From positions 930,001-994,000 of the forward strand of contig NZ_VCMZ01000001.1 of the NCBI RefSeq assembly GCF_006352475.1: a stretch of DNA of 64,000 nt, in the 5' to 3' direction. A model generated the notes under the pieces. That model worked only from the letters and a program-made list of their open reading frames with translations, was not told the DNA's origin and made no database searches. Source of the DNA: Acinetobacter pullicarnis (GTDB taxonomy: Bacteria; Pseudomonadota; Gammaproteobacteria; Pseudomonadales; Moraxellaceae). Each line of letters opens with the position of its first letter. The first letter of the stretch is position 1. The position numbers were made by a program, and so were the translations under genes. Positions 25,220-36,574 of the stretch are shown one piece after another.

Positions 25220-25936
25220 ATGAGTAAAGAAGAAAAGTTACCAAAAATTCTAATTGTAGAAGATGATGAGCGTCTTGCTCGTCTAACCCAAGAGTATTTG
25301 ATTCGTAACGGATTAGAAGTCGGTGTTGAACCGGACGGTAACCGTGCAATCCGACGTATTATTAGTGAGCAACCAGACTTAGTTGTCCTTGATGTAATGT
25401 TGCCAGGCGCTGATGGTTTGACCGTTTGTCGTGAGGTTCGTCCACATTATCATCAACCAATTCTGATGTTAACTGCACGTACAGAAGATATGGATCAAGT
25501 TCTTGGCCTAGAGATGGGTGCAGATGACTATGTTGCTAAGCCAGTACAGCCACGCGTGTTGTTGGCTCGAATTCGTGCATTATTACGACGAACTGACAAA
25601 ACTCCTGAAGATGAAGTTGCTCAGCGCATTGAATTTGATGATCTCGTCATTGATAATGGTGGCCGTTCAGTCACCTTAAATGGCGAGTTGGTTGATTTTA
25701 CCAGCGCTGAATATGACTTATTGTGGTTGTTGGCATCCAATGCAGGTCGAATCTTATCGCGTGAAGATATTTTCGAGCGTTTACGCGGCATTGAATATGA
25801 TGGTCAAGACCGCTCGATTGATGTTCGTATTTCCAGAATTCGTCCAAAAATTGGTGATGATCCAGAGAATCCTAAGCGTATCAAAACCGTACGTAGTAAA
25901 GGATATCTCTTTGTCAAAGAAACCAATGGGATGTAA
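25220..25936 (+). CDS. bfmR: Response regulator BfmR (OmpR family)
   Basis: The 238-aa response regulator comprises a receiver domain and an OmpR-type winged helix. The receiver has the acidic pocket EDDE, phospho-acceptor Asp in VVLDVMLPGADG (about D58) and Lys in VAKPVQ. The winged helix ends in IDVRISRIRPKIGDD and VRSKGYLFV. The sequence is that of Acinetobacter BfmR, which controls csu pili, capsule, envelope integrity and antibiotic tolerance. A GAAGGGG ribosome binding site precedes it, and bfmS follows 43 bp downstream in the same operon. Confidence 0.95.
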   Translation: MSKEEKLPKILIVEDDERLARLTQEYLIRNGLEVGVEPDGNRAIRRIISEQPDLVVLDVMLPGADGLTVCREVRPHYHQPILMLTARTEDMDQVLGLEMGADDYVAKPVQPRVLLARIRALLRRTDKTPEDEVAQRIEFDDLVIDNGGRSVTLNGELVDFTSAEYDLLWLLASNAGRILSREDIFERLRGIEYDGQDRSIDVRISRIRPKIGDDPENPKRIKTVRSKGYLFVKETNGM

Positions 25937-25979
25937 TCAAAAAATAGGACGATAAGCTTTTCCTCAAAGGATAGATGAC

Positions 25980-27614
25980 TTGTTAAAACACAGTATATTT
26001 TTGCGCATCTATGCTGGACTGGTCATCTTGGTCGTCCTGGTTGCGATATTTGGTTATTTGCTGGTGCAGATTATCAATTATCAGCGCGCACAGGAATATC
26101 GCGAATCCTTGACTGATGGCATTTCATTTGTCATCAGTGAAGGGGTTGCTCGGCAGCCAACGCACCAACAAAAAATTGATTGGATTTCAGATGCTTCTGA
26201 CCTGTTAGAGCTGCCAATCTATTATTTAGAATCAAAGAAAATCGACTTATCTCGAGCCGAAGAAAAACGCATTGAAAATAAAAAAGCAGTGGTGCGTTAT
26301 GATGCTAAAAAAAGTGTTGCCTATTTAATTATCGGTATTCGAAACGATCCCACACATTTTATTTATATCAAAGTAGACACCATTGGTGAGCGCCAAATGA
26401 AGGTTCTACCGATCTTTATTTGGGATTACTTGGTTTACTATCCGGGTGAAGAACAAGAATATCTGAAAAAGATCCAAGAGCATTTCTATTATCACATCGG
26501 TATTCAACAGGTTGCTGACTTAGGACTCGATTCTGAGCAGGTTGGACGCTTGCGTTCAGATCAAAGTGTGATTCTCTATCGAGATAGCGCTTCTGTTCGA
26601 GGGACTACGATTTCTATCGTTTCTCCTATGCCGAATGTGCCGGGGAGTGTCTTGGTCATGGGACCAATTCCAATGTTTAATTGGATGCCGTTCAAGCTGG
26701 CTGCAGGCATTACCTTACTCAGTATGTTCTTACTGTGCCTTGGGGTTTACGGCCTAATTGTGCCAATGCAACGTAAAATCCGACAGGTGAATGATGCCTT
26801 AAATATCATGAAAACAGGTGATATGTCTGTCCGTGTTCCTGCAGAAGGGCATGATGAAATGGCAAGCTTAGCCTCAAGTTACAATAGCATGTCAGATCAT
26901 ATTCATCGTTTGATTGAAGCACAGCGTGAATTAATGCGTGCAGTATCACATGAGTTGCGTACACCGGTTGCCCGTATCCGTTTTGCGATGGAAATGTTGG
27001 CTGATGAAGATGATTATAGTCATCGCCTGCAACAAACGGAGATGATTGATAAAGATATTGAGGCACTCAATACACTTATTGACGAAATCATGACTTATGC
27101 AAAATTAGAACAAGGGACACCTTCACTTGATTTTGAAAAAATTATTTTGGTTGATGTACTAGAGCAAGTGGTGATAGAGACTGAAGCTTTAAAAACCAAA
27201 ATGAATATTCAATTGGCGGCTTTGTCGAGTGATGTCATTGTCGAAGCCGAACGACGTTATTTACATCGTGTGATTCAAAATTTAGTGGGTAATGCAATTC
27301 GCTATGGTGATAGTCGCATTTTACTCAGTGGCGGTATCGATCCTAATTCACGCATGGCCTATGTTTGTGTAGAAGATGATGGACCCGGTATTCCTGAAGA
27401 AGATCGTGCACGTGTTTTTGAAGCCTTTGCGCGTCTAGATGACAGCCGTACCCGTGCTTCTGGCGGTTATGGTTTGGGTTTATCGATTGTGAGTCGTATT
27501 GCATTCTGGTTTGGTGGCAGTATTGAGGTCGATCAAAGCCCTGAGCTGGGTGGCGCACGTTTTATCATGTCATGGCCAGTACAGCGTTTTAAAAAGAAGA
27601 AAAATAGTTCATAA
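25980..27614 (+). CDS. bfmS: Sensor histidine kinase BfmS
   Basis: The 544-aa inner-membrane sensor is the partner of BfmR. Two membrane helices (about residues 9-30 and 235-260) enclose a periplasmic sensor region. A HAMP domain (about 261-315), the phospho-acceptor H-box AVSHELRTPVAR and an HATPase domain follow. The ATPase domain shows the N box (QNLVGNAIRYG), G1 (DDGPGIP) and G2 (GGYGLGLSI). The start is TTG, with AAGGAT eight bases upstream; no nearby ATG fits. A strong terminator follows at 27673. Confidence 0.94.
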   Translation: MLKHSIFLRIYAGLVILVVLVAIFGYLLVQIINYQRAQEYRESLTDGISFVISEGVARQPTHQQKIDWISDASDLLELPIYYLESKKIDLSRAEEKRIENKKAVVRYDAKKSVAYLIIGIRNDPTHFIYIKVDTIGERQMKVLPIFIWDYLVYYPGEEQEYLKKIQEHFYYHIGIQQVADLGLDSEQVGRLRSDQSVILYRDSASVRGTTISIVSPMPNVPGSVLVMGPIPMFNWMPFKLAAGITLLSMFLLCLGVYGLIVPMQRKIRQVNDALNIMKTGDMSVRVPAEGHDEMASLASSYNSMSDHIHRLIEAQRELMRAVSHELRTPVARIRFAMEMLADEDDYSHRLQQTEMIDKDIEALNTLIDEIMTYAKLEQGTPSLDFEKIILVDVLEQVVIETEALKTKMNIQLAALSSDVIVEAERRYLHRVIQNLVGNAIRYGDSRILLSGGIDPNSRMAYVCVEDDGPGIPEEDRARVFEAFARLDDSRTRASGGYGLGLSIVSRIAFWFGGSIEVDQSPELGGARFIMSWPVQRFKKKKNSS

Positions 27615-27672
27615 CGCAAAGCCTAAGGATGAAACAACAGCAAAGCATGATCAGGTAGAATGCTTATTGATA

Positions 27673-27706
27673 AAAAAACCAGTGGCAAATGCACACTGGT
27701 TTTTTA
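27673..27706. terminator. Bidirectional terminator between bfmS and dut
   Basis: AAAAAACCAGTG...CACTGGTTTTTT is a perfect stem with A and T tracts on both sides, placed between the convergent bfmS and dut genes. Confidence 0.88.
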
Positions 27707-27747
27707 CTTGTATTGCCTGAAGTTGCCCTTCAGATCAATCGATCGGC

Positions 27748-28200
27748 TTAGTGCTGACCCGTATGACCAAAGCCACCAGCACCACGTGCTGATGCAGTAA
27801 AATCTTCAACCAATTCAAACTCAGCTTGGAGTACAGGCACCAACACATATTGGGCTAGACGCTCACCTGGCTCTAATGTGAAGGTGGTTTGACCGCGGTT
27901 CCATACCGATACCATCAGTTCACCTTGGTAGTCAGAGTCAATCAGACCAACCAGATTACCCAAGACGATGCCGTGTTTATGACCTAGGCCTGAACGTGGC
28001 AGTACCAAACCCGCATAGTTTGGATCTTCGATATAAATCGCCATACCCGTTTTAACCAAAACGGTTTGACCAGGTTCAACCGTGATTGCTTCAGGCAAAC
28101 ACGCACGTAAATCTAAACCCGCAGAACCGGTAGTTGCATAGCTTGGCATTGGCCATTCTTGGCCGAGACGTGTATCTAATATTTTAACTTGCACTTTCAT
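27748..28200 (-). CDS. dut: dUTP diphosphatase
   Basis: The 150-aa trimeric dUTPase hydrolyses dUTP to dUMP, keeping uracil out of DNA and feeding dTMP synthesis. All five family motifs are seen: [29 protein letters not shown] (catalytic Asp in this loop), GERLAQYV, and the C-terminal arm [10 protein letters not shown]. It lies downstream of rep on the same strand with a short gap, and converges on bfmS. Confidence 0.95.
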   Translation of the reverse strand: MKVQVKILDTRLGQEWPMPSYATTGSAGLDLRACLPEAITVEPGQTVLVKTGMAIYIEDPNYAGLVLPRSGLGHKHGIVLGNLVGLIDSDYQGELMVSVWNRGQTTFTLEPGERLAQYVLVPVLQAEFELVEDFTASARGAGGFGHTGQH

Positions 28201-28256
28201 GTAGAGAACCTATTTCCAAACTAAAACTAAAACTAAAACTTTTGCCTTTTAAACGC

Positions 28257-30296
28257 TTAGCGCTTTAATAAGGCTTTCAAATTTTGTAAATACTGCTGTG
28301 CTTGTAACTTTGGATCGATATTTTCAGCCAGTTTCTTTTTGCGACCGAGCCAATCCAAGTCATCTTGTGGTAATTCATCGAGAAAACGACTGGCGGTCAT
28401 TTGCTTCATTTGGCCGCCATTTTTACGCTGCTCTGCAAGGGTGAGTGTTAGACCCTGCTTGGCACGGGTAATCCCCACGTACATTAAGCGACGTTCTTCC
28501 TCAATGGTTTCTGCTGCAATTGAGTTCTTGTGCGGCAATAACTCTTCTTCCAAGCCCATAATATAAACATATGGAAACTCAAGACCTTTCGAGGCATGTA
28601 ACGTGAGCAAATTGACTTTATCGATGTCATCGTCTTCTTGCTGCTGTTCGAGCAAATCGAGCAGCACCATTTTACGAATCACACTTTCAATATTACGTTC
28701 ATCGACATCTTCAGCGCGGTTAATCAAGCTTTGAATACTGCTATACAGCACTTCAACGTTGTCGAGTTTGGTTTTTTCCTGCGCAGGAGTAGCCGCACTT
28801 TCACGTAAATAGTCGATATAGCCAGCTTCATTGATCATTTGGCGGACTTTCGGTACAGGGTCATCATCATCTAATAATTCACGGGTGAATGTATTGATAA
28901 AGTCTGCAAATTCAGCCAATTGTGTCGTCGCTTTTTGTGGTAAAACCATACGCAAACGTTGATCAGATGCCGCCAGTAACAGTGATAGATGATTTTCTTG
29001 TGCGAACAAACCGAGTTTTTCTAAGGTAACCGGACCGATTGCACGTTTAGGCGTATTGATAATCCGTAAGAAAGCACTGTCATCTTCAGGATTAATAATC
29101 ATCCTTAAATAACTCATGATGTCTTTAATTTCAGCGCGGGCAAAGAACGACTGACCACCTGATAACTTATAGGGGATTTGCATTTGGCGTAGATGGGTTT
29201 CAAGTACCCGTGCTTGGAAGTTTCCGCGATACAGTACCGCATAATCTTTCCAGTTCTTACCATTCATCAGTTTATGCGTGATTAAATCTTTCACCACCCG
29301 TTCGGCTTCATCATCATCATTACGGCAGGTAATGACACGAATCACGTCACCGTTGCCTTTGTCACTCCACAATTTTTTGTCAAAAATATGTGGGTTGTTT
29401 TCAATGACATGGTTGGCTGCTTTTAAAATACGACTGGTTGAACGATAGTTCTGTTCCAGTTTAATCACTTTTAAATTGGGGAAATCTTCTTTCAGCAAGG
29501 CCATGTTCTCAGGCTTTGCACCACGCCAAGCATAAATTGACTGGTCATCATCACCTACCGCAGTAAACTGACCCATCACCCCAACCAAAAGCTTGACCAA
29601 AATATACTGCGCGGTGTTGGTATCTTGATATTCATCGACCAAAAGATAGCGGGTGCGGTTTTGCCATTTATCACGCACTTCAGCATTTTCTTGTAATAGA
29701 CGCGTCGGCATCACGATGAGATCATCAAAATCAACCGCATTATAAGCGCGTAAATTGCGTTCATAGAGCTGATACAAATGAGCAAACTGCACATCTTCTT
29801 CGGTTTCGCAGGTGGTGTGTGCTTGCTCTGGAATGATCAGATCATTTTTCCAATCGGAAATCTTTTTCATTGCCTTGGCGATCAGGTCTTTGCTTTCAGC
29901 ACCGGATAAATTATCACGATGCATGAGATCCATCAGAATGCGTTTGCAATCATCGGCATCTAAAATCGAAAAATTATTTTTAAGTGGCGTATGTTTCAGC
30001 TCAAGACGAAGTAGATTTAATCCAAACGTATGAAAGGTCGAAACAGATAAGCCTTTGGCTTGTTCTTTTGACATCAACTTCGAAACACGCTCTTTCATTT
30101 CACGTGCAGCTTTATTGGTAAACGTCATCGCCGTAATACGATATGCTGGTATGCCAATTTCCTGAACCAGATAGGCGATTTTTTTGGTAATAACTGAGGT
30201 TTTACCTGAACCTGCTCCGGCAAGGACTAACAAGGGACTTTGAGTATATTTCATAGCTTCAAGTTGCTTGTCATTGAGTTGACTTGCTGATGACAT
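28257..30296 (-). CDS. rep: ATP-dependent DNA helicase Rep (UvrD/Rep superfamily 1A)
   Basis: The 679-aa SF1A 3'-5' helicase aids replication past protein blocks and restart. Motifs in order: Q motif (LNDKQLEAM), Walker A (AGAGSGKTSV), Ia (TFTNKAAREMKERV), Walker B (LLVDEYQDTN), III (GDDDQSIYAWRGA), IV (LEQNYRS), V (LLTLHASKGLEF) and VI (RLMYVGITRAK). Length and DDQSIYAWRGA favour Rep over UvrD. A GGGGGAAA ribosome binding site precedes the ATG. Confidence 0.92.
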   Translation of the reverse strand: MSSASQLNDKQLEAMKYTQSPLLVLAGAGSGKTSVITKKIAYLVQEIGIPAYRITAMTFTNKAAREMKERVSKLMSKEQAKGLSVSTFHTFGLNLLRLELKHTPLKNNFSILDADDCKRILMDLMHRDNLSGAESKDLIAKAMKKISDWKNDLIIPEQAHTTCETEEDVQFAHLYQLYERNLRAYNAVDFDDLIVMPTRLLQENAEVRDKWQNRTRYLLVDEYQDTNTAQYILVKLLVGVMGQFTAVGDDDQSIYAWRGAKPENMALLKEDFPNLKVIKLEQNYRSTSRILKAANHVIENNPHIFDKKLWSDKGNGDVIRVITCRNDDDEAERVVKDLITHKLMNGKNWKDYAVLYRGNFQARVLETHLRQMQIPYKLSGGQSFFARAEIKDIMSYLRMIINPEDDSAFLRIINTPKRAIGPVTLEKLGLFAQENHLSLLLAASDQRLRMVLPQKATTQLAEFADFINTFTRELLDDDDPVPKVRQMINEAGYIDYLRESAATPAQEKTKLDNVEVLYSSIQSLINRAEDVDERNIESVIRKMVLLDLLEQQQEDDDIDKVNLLTLHASKGLEFPYVYIMGLEEELLPHKNSIAAETIEEERRLMYVGITRAKQGLTLTLAEQRKNGGQMKQMTASRFLDELPQDDLDWLGRKKKLAENIDPKLQAQQYLQNLKALLKR

Positions 30297-30573
30297 GGTA
30301 TTTCCCCCGGTGTTTTTCGAGCTAGATTATAGTCATCTGTGTATGACTTGCCTAACCTTTCCTTAGATATTTGCCAGATCACATTTAAAATGCTGCTTTT
30401 AAACGCAATTTAGCTGTGCTGTGTGGATGCTCTTGTTTTTTAAAATATATTTGATTGGTTTTTGTAATCAAACATGACTGAAATTATCGATCTAATGGTG
30501 CAGAGGTTGGGGTGTAAAGACCAGAAAAGGGGCGATGATGCGTATATCGTTGATAAAAATCAACGCAAATTAA

Positions 30574-30599
30574 TCAAAAGGTCCCACTTGTGTGAGACC
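30574..30599 (-). terminator. Probable terminator between trxB and rep
   Basis: On the minus strand GGTCTCAC-ACAA-GTGGGACC, with one mismatch in the stem, is followed by TTTTGATT. It lies about 70 bp past trxB. The rest of 30297-30669 shows nothing else. Confidence 0.55.
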
Positions 30600-30669
30600 C
30601 ATGACTGATCATTTAAAGCTATAAAATAAAATGCAAAATCATATTATTTATACGCCATTGCCTAAACGG

Positions 30670-31650
<981 letters not shown>

Positions 31651-31898
31651 TTAGCTTCTAGAATTTGCTAAAATTATACGTGAAACTTAATCTGAGTTGT
31701 GATGCATCAATGTTGATATTATTGATCATCTAAATCGAATTGCACTATCGTACTGTGTGCTGGAGAATTAACAACACAGTTAAATAATCGTGCACCTTTT
31801 TTTATTGAACAGGTGCATAATATAAAGATTTCTACATTGAAGAAAGCAATTCGCTTCAACAAAACAACATTTATGAATTATTGCTTACAGGACAGTAT

Positions 31899-34800
31899 AT
31901 GACTGCGGTGTCAAGTGTTTATGCACAGCGCTTCTTAATCACAATCTTTTTGATTTCACTCGGAATATACCTGTTTTTAGCAACAGTGACTTATACGCCC
32001 TTTGATCCCGGTTGGATGCATATTTCCAGTGATACTCAACAAGTCTCCAATGCCAGTGGCGTTGCAGGTGCTTGGATTGCGGATTTACTGTTTGGTTTCC
32101 TCGGATGGGGGAGTTTATTGATTCCAGTATTTTTATTTATGGAAGCAATACAGATCTGGTGGCCTCGAAGTTTTTTAAGCGATCCATTTCGTTATGCAGC
32201 TCAATTTTTTATTATATTGACCTGTTCTAGCTTGTTGTATTTGTTGTGGAATGTTCCGACTGATACATTAGATAATGCCTCTGGTGGCATTATTGGTTAT
32301 GAGCTTGGACAAAGTTTATCGCAATTACTGACAATTTATGGCGCAGTTATTTTTCTCGTTGCCTTGGGTGGGGTGTTGTTCACCTTAGCCTTCGGAATTC
32401 AATGGAATAAAACGTGGGCGATGCTTAAAGCCATGCCAGCGTACTTACAAGAACTCTTTTATAAAAATGTGCCCGAAAGTGAATCGGCATACGATTTAAC
32501 CGAAACCACGTCCAAGCCAACTAAAGCGACAAATAGTCCAGTTGATCAGCGTCATCACAATACTGCTCAGCAGAACTCAAATGCAGCGACGAAGACTGCT
32601 ACGCTAGCTTCGACTGCGGTTATCGCTGAGCAAGGCCAGATTAATGATCCTGCTGCGGAGCGCTTATTTGATGATATCTTGGTTTCAAGTCAGTCACCTA
32701 CAAGTCAGTCACCTAGTAGCTTCAAAGCGCCAATAGATGATGCCGAATTTGAAAAAACCATTGAAAAAGCACATCAACTAGAAAGAGAAACTCAGCGTAT
32801 TGTCCCGACTGGTGAAGTTTGGAAAGCCTTGCAACATGGCAATGATCACAACTCGGAAATTGATGCACTCTTAAAATCTGCGCAAGATGATGAGCAGAGA
32901 ATGGCACAGCGCCAGGTCAATGAAAATATCGTTCATGCTGAACAAATCCCTCAGCAAGATCGAACTGCACTGGATTGGGACAATGATCTAGTCTTTGATG
33001 AATTGCTTGAAGTGGTTCCAAATGGACAAACAGCCTCGGATCATCATCGCCCATTTAATGATGACCCCTTTGATATACAACAAGATGATCAGCACCCATT
33101 TGATGTTGAAATAGCAGCAAAACCAGAAAGTGATCGCTTAGCAACAGAGTTGGATGCGCTTGCGACTTTGGCGACGCAACCAACACAGCCAGAACAACCC
33201 GTGGAATATCAGACTGTTGATGAGCATAGCCCTGACCTTGCTCCAGCAAGTAGCGCTTATGCACAATCGACTGCTTTTGTTACTGCGCCAATCACCACGA
33301 CCTTACCGCAAACGATTATTTCAGATGAAGAAAAACAGCGAGTGTCGACAGACAAAGGTGCTTTCAGAGATGCATGGTTAGAAACCGCAGGACAGCCAGC
33401 TGAAGACCCTGAAAATCTTGCTGAAGACGAATTTGATTTGGATGCACCGCTAACCGATCGCTTTGGTCGTCCGATGTCTCGTGCGATGCAAGTGGCTGAA
33501 AAGCGTCGTGATTTACCAACTTTACCGGGTTTAGATTTACTGGATAAAGTCGATGTAAATAAAAAAGTAAACTTTACAGCAGAGCAATTAACTCGACTGT
33601 CTGAATTGCTTGAAATTAAATTACAAGAATTTAATGTCAAAGCCAAAGTGATCGAAGCCCAACCAGGTCCTGTGGTAACACGTTTTGAGCTTGATTTAGC
33701 CCCAGGGGTAAAGGCCTCAAAAGTAACCAATATATCACGTGACTTAGCACGTTCGATGTCAATGGCTTCCGTGCGTGTGGTCGAAGTTATTCCCGGTAAA
33801 CCGTATATTGGGGTTGAGGTACCGAACAGTGCGCGTGAAATGGTTCGCTTGATTGAACTGCTTGAAACACCTGCTTATCGTGACCCTGATGCGTTGATTT
33901 CAATGGCAATGGGGAAAGATATTTCAGGTAATCCTGTGCTGGCGGATTTGGCTAAATCACCACATATGTTGGTGGCGGGTACTACGGGGTCTGGTAAATC
34001 CGTTGCGGTAAATGCCATGATTTTATCGATGTTATTAAAATATACGCCAGATCAATTGCGTTTTATTTTGATTGACCCGAAACAGCTTGAGCTTGCCAAC
34101 TATAACGATATTCCGCATTTGCTGACCCCTGTGGTCACTGACATGAAAGATGCGGTGAGTGCGCTGAATTGGTGTGTGAATGAAATGGAACGTCGTTATA
34201 AACTGATGTCTTTCCTCAAAATTCGTAAAATCAGTGACTATAATCGTAAAGTTGAAGAAGCCATCGCCAATGGTGAGGATTTGATTGATCCAACTTGGAA
34301 ACCAAGTGATTCTGCGACCCAACAACGTGCGCCACGTTTAACCACGTTACCAATGATTGTGATTGTGGCGGATGAGTTCGCCGATATGATTATGCAAGTG
34401 GGTAAAAAGGCTGAAGAAATGATTACGCGTTTGGCACAAAAATCTCGTGCTGCCGGTATTCATCTTTTGCTGGCGACTCAGCGACCATCAGTGGATGTCA
34501 TCACTGGTTTGATTAAAGCCAATATTCCGACACGTGCCGCATTGCGTGTGAACAGTAAAATTGACTCTAGAACCATTTTGGATGCGGGTGGTGCGGAAGA
34601 TCTACTTGGCCATGGTGATATGTTATTTCTTGGCCCTGGTAAGATTGAACCTGAGCGTGTGCATGGTGCCTTTATTTCAGATGATGAAGTTAACCGTATT
34701 TGTGATGCATGGCGTGAACGTGGCGACCCTGATTATATTGATGAAATCTTGACGCCCTTTGATGAAGAATCATCTTCCCGCGGTTTTGAAGATGGTGATG

Positions 34801-34994
34801 GTAATCCAGACCGTGACGCACTTTATGATCAATGTGTCTCTTTCGTTTTGGAAACGCGTAAAGCATCTACCTCATCGCTACAGCGCAAGTTTAGTCTGGG
34901 TTATAACCGTGCTGCGCGGATCATTGATCAGATGGAAGAAAATGGCATCGTCAGTGGGATGGGGCCAAATGGTAAGCGTGATATTTTGGTCTAA
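31899..34994 (+). CDS. ftsK: DNA translocase FtsK
   Basis: The 1031-aa septal DNA pump couples chromosome segregation to division. It has four N-terminal membrane helices (about residues 10-170), then a long acidic, Gln/Asp/Pro-rich linker (about 190-500), with the translocase motor after it. Walker A is GTTGSGKSVAVN and Walker B is IVIVADEFADMIM. A C-terminal gamma winged helix (about 965-1031; RKASTSSLQRKFSLGYNRAARI) recognises KOPS-type sequences. The frame extends to a TTG at 31881, but AGGA six bases before the ATG at 31899 fixes the start. It is divergent from trxB. Confidence 0.94.
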   Translation: MTAVSSVYAQRFLITIFLISLGIYLFLATVTYTPFDPGWMHISSDTQQVSNASGVAGAWIADLLFGFLGWGSLLIPVFLFMEAIQIWWPRSFLSDPFRYAAQFFIILTCSSLLYLLWNVPTDTLDNASGGIIGYELGQSLSQLLTIYGAVIFLVALGGVLFTLAFGIQWNKTWAMLKAMPAYLQELFYKNVPESESAYDLTETTSKPTKATNSPVDQRHHNTAQQNSNAATKTATLASTAVIAEQGQINDPAAERLFDDILVSSQSPTSQSPSSFKAPIDDAEFEKTIEKAHQLERETQRIVPTGEVWKALQHGNDHNSEIDALLKSAQDDEQRMAQRQVNENIVHAEQIPQQDRTALDWDNDLVFDELLEVVPNGQTASDHHRPFNDDPFDIQQDDQHPFDVEIAAKPESDRLATELDALATLATQPTQPEQPVEYQTVDEHSPDLAPASSAYAQSTAFVTAPITTTLPQTIISDEEKQRVSTDKGAFRDAWLETAGQPAEDPENLAEDEFDLDAPLTDRFGRPMSRAMQVAEKRRDLPTLPGLDLLDKVDVNKKVNFTAEQLTRLSELLEIKLQEFNVKAKVIEAQPGPVVTRFELDLAPGVKASKVTNISRDLARSMSMASVRVVEVIPGKPYIGVEVPNSAREMVRLIELLETPAYRDPDALISMAMGKDISGNPVLADLAKSPHMLVAGTTGSGKSVAVNAMILSMLLKYTPDQLRFILIDPKQLELANYNDIPHLLTPVVTDMKDAVSALNWCVNEMERRYKLMSFLKIRKISDYNRKVEEAIANGEDLIDPTWKPSDSATQQRAPRLTTLPMIVIVADEFADMIMQVGKKAEEMITRLAQKSRAAGIHLLLATQRPSVDVITGLIKANIPTRAALRVNSKIDSRTILDAGGAEDLLGHGDMLFLGPGKIEPERVHGAFISDDEVNRICDAWRERGDPDYIDEILTPFDEESSSRGFEDGDGNPDRDALYDQCVSFVLETRKASTSSLQRKFSLGYNRAARIIDQMEENGIVSGMGPNGKRDILV

Positions 34995-35019
34995 GCTTAT
35001 CGATGAAATTGTTTCGCTT

Positions 35020-35060
35020 AAAAAGCCACTAAGATGACATATCGAGGTGGCTTTTTTATA
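35020..35060 (+). terminator. Rho-independent terminator of ftsK
   Basis: AAAAGCCAC...GTGGCTTTTTT, with an 18-nt spacer, lies 26 bp after the ftsK stop. Confidence 0.7.
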
Positions 35061-35333
35061 TCTAACAGTTTGGTTTCACACATGTCCATTGAGAAGATAT
35101 TTAAATATTCAATGCAAAGTAGAGAAATGACCTAGGATTATAAACAGAATTTATTTTCAGTAGTTTAATTACTAAGTGAAGTACTAAAAAGCAATATTTA
35201 TATAGCAGTTTATAATATCTGTGGCTTGCTGTATTTAATTTTAGGTGGTCGCGATAATTAAATTTAAATCGATGCTTAGGCTTGCCTATTGCAGGGTTGA
35301 TGGCATGTTCTCAGCAACATCGTATGTGTTGAG

Positions 35334-35423
35334 ATGCGAATCAATATAGGTTTAATTTTACTCACCTTAATATTTGTAATTTTTTTAATAAAAGATAAAG
35401 AAAAGGAAAATATTTTTAATTGA
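35334..35423 (+). CDS. Possible 29-aa membrane microprotein
   Basis: A short frame, MRINIGLILLTLIFVIFL followed by a charged IKDKEKENIFN tail, would encode a one-helix membrane peptide. The upstream sequence has only a weak TTGAG next to the ATG, and AT-rich DNA yields such frames by chance. The surrounding stretch 35061-35704 is otherwise AT-rich intergenic DNA with no supported feature. Confidence 0.2.
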   Translation: MRINIGLILLTLIFVIFLIKDKEKENIFN

Positions 35424-35704
35424 GTTTTCAGACTATTTACGACAGTATGAGCTTGGGTTTGCGCTAACCTGAGTTTAATAAAAAGTACGTGATCACTAAG
35501 TTTTTGCGTTATGCCAGTGAAATTTAAACGACAATGAAACGATGTGATAAAAAGACTAAAATTTTAGTATCTAAGTTTATATAAGTTCTCAATTTTAATA
35601 TAAAGACACTTTGATCAATGCTGCTTTGGTTTATCCAGAATTGATTGATTATATTGCGATTAAAATATTTTATTTTAAATATAAGTTTGTGGAGATCAAT
35701 AATA

Positions 35705-36088
35705 ATGAGGTTTGCATATACGATTTTATATGTTGAAGATGTTAAGAAAACGGTGCAGTTTTATAAAAATGCATTCGGTTTTGAATTAAAGTTTCAACAC
35801 GAGCAAGGCGACTATGCTGAATTAGAGAGTGGGCAAACGACCATTGCATTGAGTTCATTTGAATTAATTCGTTCTTTAGGGAAAAAACCACAACGAGCAG
35901 AGATTCATTCTCCAAACTTTGAATTGGCTTTTGTAACGGATCAATTAGAGCAAGATTTACGGCAGGCCAAACAAGCAGGTGCGAAAGAAATCCAAGCGAT
36001 TGAACGAATGCCTTGGGGACAGTCGATTGCATATGTTGAAGATATTAATGGCTTTTTAATAGAACTCTGTACACCTATGATGATTTAA
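35705..36088 (+). CDS. VOC/glyoxalase-fold protein
   Basis: The 127-aa protein has the vicinal-oxygen-chelate fold: AYTILYVEDVKKTVQFYKNAFGFEL at the start and the paired second half with MPWGQSIAYVEDINGFLIELC. The family includes glyoxalases, bleomycin- or fosfomycin-resistance proteins and dioxygenases; no specific reaction can be given. The ATG at 35705 follows GGAG, and the longer frame from 35645 is unlikely to be used. A bidirectional terminator follows. Confidence 0.8.
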   Translation: MRFAYTILYVEDVKKTVQFYKNAFGFELKFQHEQGDYAELESGQTTIALSSFELIRSLGKKPQRAEIHSPNFELAFVTDQLEQDLRQAKQAGAKEIQAIERMPWGQSIAYVEDINGFLIELCTPMMI

Positions 36089-36113
36089 CTAAAAAGGTGT
36101 GAAGCATTCAACC

Positions 36114-36147
36114 AGCCCCAGTAATAGAGGTTACAGGGGCTTTTTTA
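36114..36147. terminator. Terminator after the VOC gene
   Basis: AGCCCCAGTAA-TAGAGG-TTACAGGGGCT is followed by six Ts. It lies between convergent genes. Confidence 0.85.
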
Positions 36148-36151
36148 TTGA

Positions 36152-36439
36152 CTAGGAAAATTGAGCCAATACTTTTAGGAAGTCATCACATTGCCGTGGA
36201 AATGTCGCAATCACATCATGAATACGTTGTCCTTGGTTATTGGTCGCATTAAGGTCGCGGCCATCTGCCAGAAAACGGGTGATTAGACGTTGATAATCGG
36301 TAGGTCTCATATGTTTAAATGCATGATAAAGCACATGGAAGTCTGCATTCTCGCCATCAGGAGGAAGTTGGCTTAAGTAAGCAAAAACACGATCATCTGA
36401 CCATTCTTCATTAAATGTTGCTGGCTGTGAAAGTGCCAT
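36152..36439 (-). CDS. PA4642-family protein of unknown function
   Basis: This 95-aa soluble protein resembles the small Pseudomonas PA4642 family. The shared features are a region of the form LSQLPPDGENADFHVLYHAF, then DYQRLITRFLADGRDLNATNNQG (ankyrin-like DLNAxNxxGQ). Role unknown. It stands alone between the VOC terminator and the min operon, in the same direction as minCDE but separated from it by a terminator. Confidence 0.7.
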   Translation of the reverse strand: MALSQPATFNEEWSDDRVFAYLSQLPPDGENADFHVLYHAFKHMRPTDYQRLITRFLADGRDLNATNNQGQRIHDVIATFPRQCDDFLKVLAQFS

Positions 36440-36508
36440 AACAGCATCTCCTCAATTTTAAAATCGGTAGGGGCTGATGATCTAAATTGAATATCAGCAT
36501 AATGTATG

Positions 36509-36543
36509 CAAAAAGGCAAAATAACTCGCGCTATTTTGCCTTG
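36509..36543 (-). terminator. Rho-independent terminator of the min operon
   Basis: AAGGCAAAATA-ACTCGCGC-TATTTTGCCTT is a perfect 11-bp stem, with a T-run on the minus strand, 32 bp past minE. Confidence 0.88.
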
Positions 36544-36574
36544 AATCCATACACTTGACTAATCAGTTATGGCA

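Noticed and set aside
33257..33730. 157-aa minus-strand frame inside ftsK
   Set aside because: Serine-rich shadow of the ftsK linker; no domain and no start signal.
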